Positions 28,286 through 33,004 of a DNA stretch of 33,004 nt are shown piece by piece (the first letter of the stretch is position 1; every line of letters begins with the position of its first letter). The stretch lies in contig JAASTF010000002.1 in the NCBI GenBank assembly GCA_021767525.1, positions 1 through 33,004 on the forward strand, given 5' to 3'. This DNA is from Paracoccaceae bacterium (GTDB lineage Bacteria > Pseudomonadota > Alphaproteobacteria > Rhodobacterales > Rhodobacteraceae). The position numbers and the translations under genes are program-made. Under the pieces are notes generated by a model. The model worked only from the letters and a program-made list of their open reading frames with translations, searched no databases and was not told the DNA's origin.

Positions 28286-28375
28286 GCCCTTACCTAAGGG
28301 CGAAGCCATCGAGTTTTGACTCGACTCGACTGTTAACCTTAATGATACGTTATCCACAGTCCTAACGTGGTTAAT
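28286..28375 (+). promoter_or_regulatory. Candidate promoter/operator upstream of the sugar transferase
   Basis: Dyad GCCCTTA-CC-TAAGGGC (28286-28301); TTGACT (28316-28321), 17-bp spacer, TTAATG (28339-28344); palindrome GTTAAC (28332-28337) inside the spacer. Confidence 0.4.
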
Positions 28376-28437
28376 TGCAGCTGCTGGATTATGACGACCG
28401 ATTTGATTGCAACCGAGATCACTACCTGGGGGTAGAC

Positions 28438-29121
28438 ATGCGAAATTTTGAAGCGCGCGTTCACGGTGACACCAATTTTGTTCAAGGGCGTTCTTCGTCC
28501 CGCCTTTATTCCTATCGTGCCTTTGGCAAGCGTCTGTTCGACATCACCATGGTTCTGGCATCCCTGCCCGTTGTGGCGCCCCTGATTTTTATCTTGTGGG
28601 TGATCGTGCGGCTGGATGGCGGGGCCGGGTTCTATTCGCAGACGCGGATCGGCAAGAATGGCCGCGAGTTCCGGTGCTGGAAACTGCGGACGATGATCCC
28701 GAACGCGGATCGCGTTCTGAAAGAGATGTGCGACGCCGACCCCGAGCTGGCGCGCGAATGGCATGAAAACCAGAAACTGGAAAACGATCCGCGCATCACC
28801 CGCATCGGTCGGTTTCTGCGCGCGTCCAGTCTGGACGAGCTGCCGCAGCTTTGGAACATCCTGCTGGGCGACATGAGCATCGTGGGCCCGCGCCCTTTCA
28901 TGGCCGACCAGGCGCCGCTGTATAACACCGCTGGAGGCAAAGCCTACTACACGGTGCGGCCGGGTATCACCGGCCCGTGGCAGGTGTTCGGCCGCGGCGA
29001 AACCACCTTCGTCGACCGGGTGAAATACGACACCATGTATTGCCGTGACCTGAGCATGGTGAACGACATCGTTTTGATCTGGAAGACCTTTGGTGTGGTC
29101 CTGCGCGGGACCGGCAGCTAA
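28438..29121 (+). CDS. Undecaprenyl-phosphate sugar phosphotransferase (initiating glycosyltransferase)
   Basis: KRLFDITMVLASLPVVAPLIFILWVIVRLDGGAGFYSQTRIGKNGREFRCWKLRTM; LRASSLDELPQLWNILLGDMSIVGPRPFM; VRPGITGPWQVFGR. Confidence 0.96.
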   Translation: MRNFEARVHGDTNFVQGRSSSRLYSYRAFGKRLFDITMVLASLPVVAPLIFILWVIVRLDGGAGFYSQTRIGKNGREFRCWKLRTMIPNADRVLKEMCDADPELAREWHENQKLENDPRITRIGRFLRASSLDELPQLWNILLGDMSIVGPRPFMADQAPLYNTAGGKAYYTVRPGITGPWQVFGRGETTFVDRVKYDTMYCRDLSMVNDIVLIWKTFGVVLRGTGS

Positions 29122-29155
29122 GCAATTTCACGAATAGTTTTGTCAGCGAGTTCAA

Positions 29156-29179
29156 GGCGCCCCAAAGGGCGCCGTTTTT
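29156..29179 (+). terminator. Rho-independent terminator
   Basis: GGCGCCC-CAAA-GGGCGCC-G-TTTTT downstream of the sugar transferase stop. Confidence 0.85.
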
Positions 29180-29441
29180 CTGTCTGGCCGCCGCTGCTGC
29201 GAATCGCTTTTCGCCCTGCGCGGCATCATCGCACAACCAAAAATAGCATAAGCTTGCTGCCTGGGGCGACAATCCCATGCCCAATCGCGATTGTGTCGAA
29301 AAAGTGGCCACCACTGGTTGAAAAATCGGCACAAAAGGGACAAAGCTTAGTCTTTTCCGGTGTTTGAGGTATCATCGGTCGTGGAACCAAACGGTGCTTG
29401 CGCAAGTTGGCAATGTGCCGTGACACGGAAGGCAGATCATC

Positions 29442-30875
29442 ATGCGTAGCTTGTTCGCTTTACTTTTGGCCAGCACCTGGGCTGTGTCGGCATCCGCCGC
29501 AACGCAGACGCCCGGCGATACAAGCGATTCCCAACTTCTCGAAGCCGAGGCCGAGGTTGCCGCCGGCGACCAGCGCGCCGGTTTTTCCTGGACGCCCTCC
29601 TTCGGGTTCAACCCGATGCGGCTGCCTGCCCAGGATGCCGAGCCCTTCGTGGGGCTGGTCGGCGCGCCTTTGCCCGGGGCCGGCTACGCCTGGCACCCGG
29701 AATTCGGCCTGATCTCGACAGCTGATGGAGAGGATGCCAACCCCGCGGAAAACGCGATCGACTGGTCCGACAGCGGTAATTCCGTGCGTGCGGTTTTGTG
29801 GAGCGATGCGTATCTTGAAATTCTGGTCGACCAGATGGCGCCGCCTGACGGTTTGACCGTCACCGAGGTGATTGACGTGTCGCCAGACGGCAAGATCCTG
29901 GGCAAGGCAGAAACTGCCGACGGGACCAGCGTTTTCTTCACCTGGGCCCAAGCCGGGCCGATGACCATCGTTCAGCCCGCGGATGGCGCGCAGATGGTGG
30001 GCATGTCGCGACTTGCCACTAGCGGCCATGCGGTGGGGCAGGTGGCAACCGGCGATGAGCAGCCGCTTATGGCCGCGCTTGTGGCGCCCGATGGCAGTGT
30101 TGCGCCGCTGCCCGGACCGGGTGGCGCCGGATCGGTTGCGAATGGCGTGAACAGCGCGGGTGTCGTGGTTGGCGCGTCGACCAGCGAACCGCCGACCGCC
30201 CTGATCTGGGGGCCGGACGGGCAACCGATGGTGTTGGAAACCATGATGTCCGCACCGTTGCCGGACGGTTTCAAACTGCTTGGCGCCGACGATATCAACG
30301 ACGCGGGCGAGATCGTGGCCACGGCCCTTTCGCCCAGCGGCGCGATCCACGCAATCAAATTGACGCCCGATGCCCAGGCACCAGGACAGTACAAGCCGCG
30401 CCCGATTGGCGAGTTGTTTCCGCAGGGAGGGCCGCGCCCGACGCAGCCGATGTCGCTGTCGAATGCCGGGGCCATCGCGGGGGAATGCGCCTTTGGCGCG
30501 CGGGATTGTCCGACCGGTGACATGAGCTTTGCCAACCTCGACACGAATATCACCAACTTTGGCGGGTCGGGCCTGGGCGGTCAGCCCGGGACGTTCCTGC
30601 CGCTGGTTACCGGCAAGGGGCTGAGTGCATCGGGGCGTGGCTTTGGCCAGCCGGGTGCGGGGCTGGGTGGCGATTCGCCTTTTGATCGCTCGCGGCCCGA
30701 TTTCGGTTCACCGAACTTTCCCACGCTGACATCGACCTCGACCGACGATAACGCCGGACCGCTGCCGACACCGCTTCCCGCCGCCGGGGCGCTGTTGCTG
30801 TTCAGTGTTATCCTGCTGCGTTGGCCCGCGGGTCTTGTATCTTATGTGCGAAAAGCGGTTGATCGCACGCTGTAG
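29442..30875 (+). CDS. Secreted HAF-repeat-like protein with VPLPA-CTERM-type C-terminal sorting signal
   Basis: Signal peptide MRSLFALLLASTWAVSASAATQ; repeated VNSAGVVVG / INDAGEIVA / LSNAGAIAG units; Gly/Ser/Pro-rich linker; C-terminus PLPTPLPAAGALLLFSVILLRWPAGLVSYVRKAVDRTL (motif, TM helix, basic tail). Confidence 0.75.
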   Translation: MRSLFALLLASTWAVSASAATQTPGDTSDSQLLEAEAEVAAGDQRAGFSWTPSFGFNPMRLPAQDAEPFVGLVGAPLPGAGYAWHPEFGLISTADGEDANPAENAIDWSDSGNSVRAVLWSDAYLEILVDQMAPPDGLTVTEVIDVSPDGKILGKAETADGTSVFFTWAQAGPMTIVQPADGAQMVGMSRLATSGHAVGQVATGDEQPLMAALVAPDGSVAPLPGPGGAGSVANGVNSAGVVVGASTSEPPTALIWGPDGQPMVLETMMSAPLPDGFKLLGADDINDAGEIVATALSPSGAIHAIKLTPDAQAPGQYKPRPIGELFPQGGPRPTQPMSLSNAGAIAGECAFGARDCPTGDMSFANLDTNITNFGGSGLGGQPGTFLPLVTGKGLSASGRGFGQPGAGLGGDSPFDRSRPDFGSPNFPTLTSTSTDDNAGPLPTPLPAAGALLLFSVILLRWPAGLVSYVRKAVDRTL

Positions 30876-31389
30876 CAGCGCCCATTTCGATCAGATCGGC
30901 GCCTGTCAGGCGGTGTAGCGTGGTCAGGCTGAACCGCGCATGGTCCATGTACCAACCTTGCAACGCGCGCGGATAGTGCTGCGCAATGATGATCGACACG
31001 CGGTCGAACAATGCCTTTTCCAGCGGCACGCCGCGGCGTGACGGACCGTGAAAGCCGAAAACCGTGTTCGGCATTACGCAGACATTCTTTAGCCCCAACA
31101 GCATCGTGCAACTGGACAAGCAGGCCGTGCCGCGAATTTCGACGCGGCGATTTGCGGCGCGCAGGGTCTGGATCGCCAACAGACGCTCCTTGACCGAGCC
31201 GCCGTAGTCGGTGCGCACGATATACGGCAAGGGGTGCGCCGGGGCCGAGGCCCGGTCGGCGGGCTTCAAGGGCGGCGCCGCATGGCCGGGTGCGATCATC
31301 AGAACGGTCAGGACGGTCGCCAACGCCAGCGCCAGCACCGCGCGGGACAGTCGGCGGATCGCCCAAAAGGTTTTGCCCAAGCCTTTCAT
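30808..31389 (-). CDS. Periplasmic ClpP/crotonase-fold-like protein
   Basis: Signal/TM segment LALALATVLTVLMIAPGHAAP; YGGSVKERLLAIQTLRAANRRVEIRGTACLSSCTMLLGLKNVCVMPNTVFGFHGPSRRG resembles ClpP-like SSC and FHGP motifs. Confidence 0.6.
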   Translation of the reverse strand: MKGLGKTFWAIRRLSRAVLALALATVLTVLMIAPGHAAPPLKPADRASAPAHPLPYIVRTDYGGSVKERLLAIQTLRAANRRVEIRGTACLSSCTMLLGLKNVCVMPNTVFGFHGPSRRGVPLEKALFDRVSIIIAQHYPRALQGWYMDHARFSLTTLHRLTGADLIEMGAATACDQPLFAHKIQDPRANAAG

Positions 31390-31507
31390 GTCCTTGGCCT
31401 TCCGATATCTGCTTTACAGATTCAGAAATGACTAAGGATTGTGGCCAAACTTGTTCGCCGCCTTGGCGATTATGGGGACGAAACCGCGTAAATTGCTGGA
31501 TTTCCGG

Positions 31508-33004
31508 TCACTCTGGAATGAAATTGGGCAGCCGCTTCATCGCTTCGGCCATGAAGCTTTGCAGCCGTTCATCGGCCACGCTGACGGGCTGACCCTGATC
31601 GATCTCGGTGACAAAGCGCACGATGGCGCCATCGGTCCGGCCGCGTGTCAGCCCGTCTTTCAGCACAGAGATCTTGGCTGCGAAATCGTTGGTCATGCGC
31701 GTGCCGCGCTGTTCGAACCAGTAATAGACCAGCTGCTGTTCAAAGCCTTTTTCGATGATCGCGCGGTTCACCGTAAAGGTGCCGTATACCGTGTCGGGCA
31801 AGCTGACATCGTATTTTTCCAAGGAATAGATTTCCCAGCCCCCGGCGGGCAAACACACCTCGGGTGAGTGCAGGCCCTCGCCCTGGGTCTGGCTGGCATA
31901 CCAGGCAGAAAAGAACTGCACCACGTCGCCTTCGCCGGACTTGATGTATACGCTGTTGATGTAATCCGTAGCACCCAGCACGTCTTCGACATCGTCATCC
32001 AAGGGCAGCATGGTGCCCAGCCAGCCGTCGATTTCACGAGGAAACAGGCCAAAGCTGTCGCGGAACGGCAGCGGCGTTTCCGGCCGGGGCGTCAGCACGG
32101 CGACCGATGCCAGGGCCGTTATGACAAGCCCGGCGATCATGTTTCGGCCGACCGGGCCCAGGTGCAGAATGCGTGCCAGATGCGGCTGCATTCCGCCAAA
32201 GTCGAAATCGATGGTTTCGCCAAGCGTCTTCGGGTTCGGGGTCATGCGTTGCAGGATCAGCGCGGTGATGAACAGGATCGTGACGCAAGCGCCAAAGATC
32301 ACCCAGCCTTCGAAAAAGTGCAAAAAGCCCTCGGCATGGCCGATACCGTAGCTGTTCACCAGAACGCCGATCACGCCGATCCGAAAGGCATTCATCAAGA
32401 CGGTCAGCGGCGCGGCCATCACGAACAGCACCAGCTTGTGCCAGAACGGCCCCCTATACAGGATCGCCATCAGATAGCTGAACGACAGGATAGGAAAGAG
32501 ATAGCGCAGCCCTGAACAGGCTTCGGCCACAAGCAACTGATAGGGGCCCAGGTCGATGATGTTGCCATCAAGATAGACGGGGATGCCGAACAGGCGGATG
32601 ACCCAAACGCCGATCTCGGACGACACCGCCTGCAGGAACGTCGTCAACTTCCAATACACGAATTGCGGCAGCGGCAGCATGAAGATCAGGTGCAGCACCG
32701 GCAGCTGATGCATCCGCCCCTCGGCCCAGCCCATCGTGACCAGCACCACGCCCGACACCCATATGATGAAGGCATAGGTCACGATATCGGGGATGCTGGT
32801 CAAATTTCCCAGGATCGCGATGCACGCGGCCAGCAAGATAACCGCCACCCCCGGCCAACGGCTGGACGGGCCGCCGGATGGCACGGCGGGCTTGTCCCGC
32901 AATTCGCGCAGGAACAGGTAAAGCGAGATCATGGGGATCAGCGGGCCGTGGCTGTATTCGGGCGTGATCCAGGCGCGGCCCAGCGATACGAAGCCGCTCC
33001 AGAA
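31508..33004 (-). CDS. xrtD: Exosortase (XrtD-like, VPLPA-CTERM type) fused to an EpsI domain; 5' end beyond window
   Basis: Exosortase Cys/Arg/His blocks [52 protein letters not shown]-terminal EpsI-like [13 protein letters not shown]...[14 protein letters not shown]. Reading upstream of ATG 32932 gives an uninterrupted [24 protein letters not shown], so the gene is truncated by the window edge. Confidence 0.88.
   Translation of the reverse strand, partial: FWSGFVSLGRAWITPEYSHGPLIPMISLYLFLRELRDKPAVPSGGPSSRWPGVAVILLAACIAILGNLTSIPDIVTYAFIIWVSGVVLVTMGWAEGRMHQLPVLHLIFMLPLPQFVYWKLTTFLQAVSSEIGVWVIRLFGIPVYLDGNIIDLGPYQLLVAEACSGLRYLFPILSFSYLMAILYRGPFWHKLVLFVMAAPLTVLMNAFRIGVIGVLVNSYGIGHAEGFLHFFEGWVIFGACVTILFITALILQRMTPNPKTLGETIDFDFGGMQPHLARILHLGPVGRNMIAGLVITALASVAVLTPRPETPLPFRDSFGLFPREIDGWLGTMLPLDDDVEDVLGATDYINSVYIKSGEGDVVQFFSAWYASQTQGEGLHSPEVCLPAGGWEIYSLEKYDVSLPDTVYGTFTVNRAIIEKGFEQQLVYYWFEQRGTRMTNDFAAKISVLKDGLTRGRTDGAIVRFVTEIDQGQPVSVADERLQSFMAEAMKRLPNFIPE

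Overview
High-GC alphaproteobacterial window, Rhodobacterales-like by gene content and order. 1-12.6 kb is mostly housekeeping: a TIGR03862-type flavoprotein, MscS channel, HNH protein, crotonase, SDR, DUF2125-like protein, PmbA/TldD, CysQ/IMPase, Kdo-transferase-like protein, LpxK, GntR regulator, YgjP-type peptidase, a TIGR02300 (FYDLN_acid) protein and tRNA-Ala(GGC). From about 12.8 kb to the right edge lies a polysaccharide locus: GT2, hexapeptide acyltransferase, EEP hydrolase, SGNH hydrolase, a large GH-A-like protein without a signal peptide, a secreted sialate-O-acetylesterase-like protein, pyruvyl transferase, FrhB-like Fe-S protein, Wzx-like flippase, sulfotransferase, Wzy-like polymerase, a PPP-type phosphatase and an initiating sugar-phosphate transferase. 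It ends in an exosortase module: a HAF-repeat-like secreted protein with a PLPTPLPA C-terminal sorting signal, a periplasmic ClpP-like protein, and an exosortase-EpsI fusion that runs off the window. Most notable observations: (i) co-location of the exosortase/PLPA-CTERM/ClpP-like module with an EPS locus predicted to be sulfated and pyruvylated, with convergent overlap through the sorting-signal codons; (ii) the large GH-like enzyme, whose GTG start and upstream in-frame stop rule out a signal peptide; (iii) an intergenic repeat, present twice, that supplies the C-terminus and stop codon of one gene; (iv) several dyads and paired-promoter structures in AT-rich intergenic regions of the EPS locus. 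All assignments come from reading the translated sequence; no database search was run.
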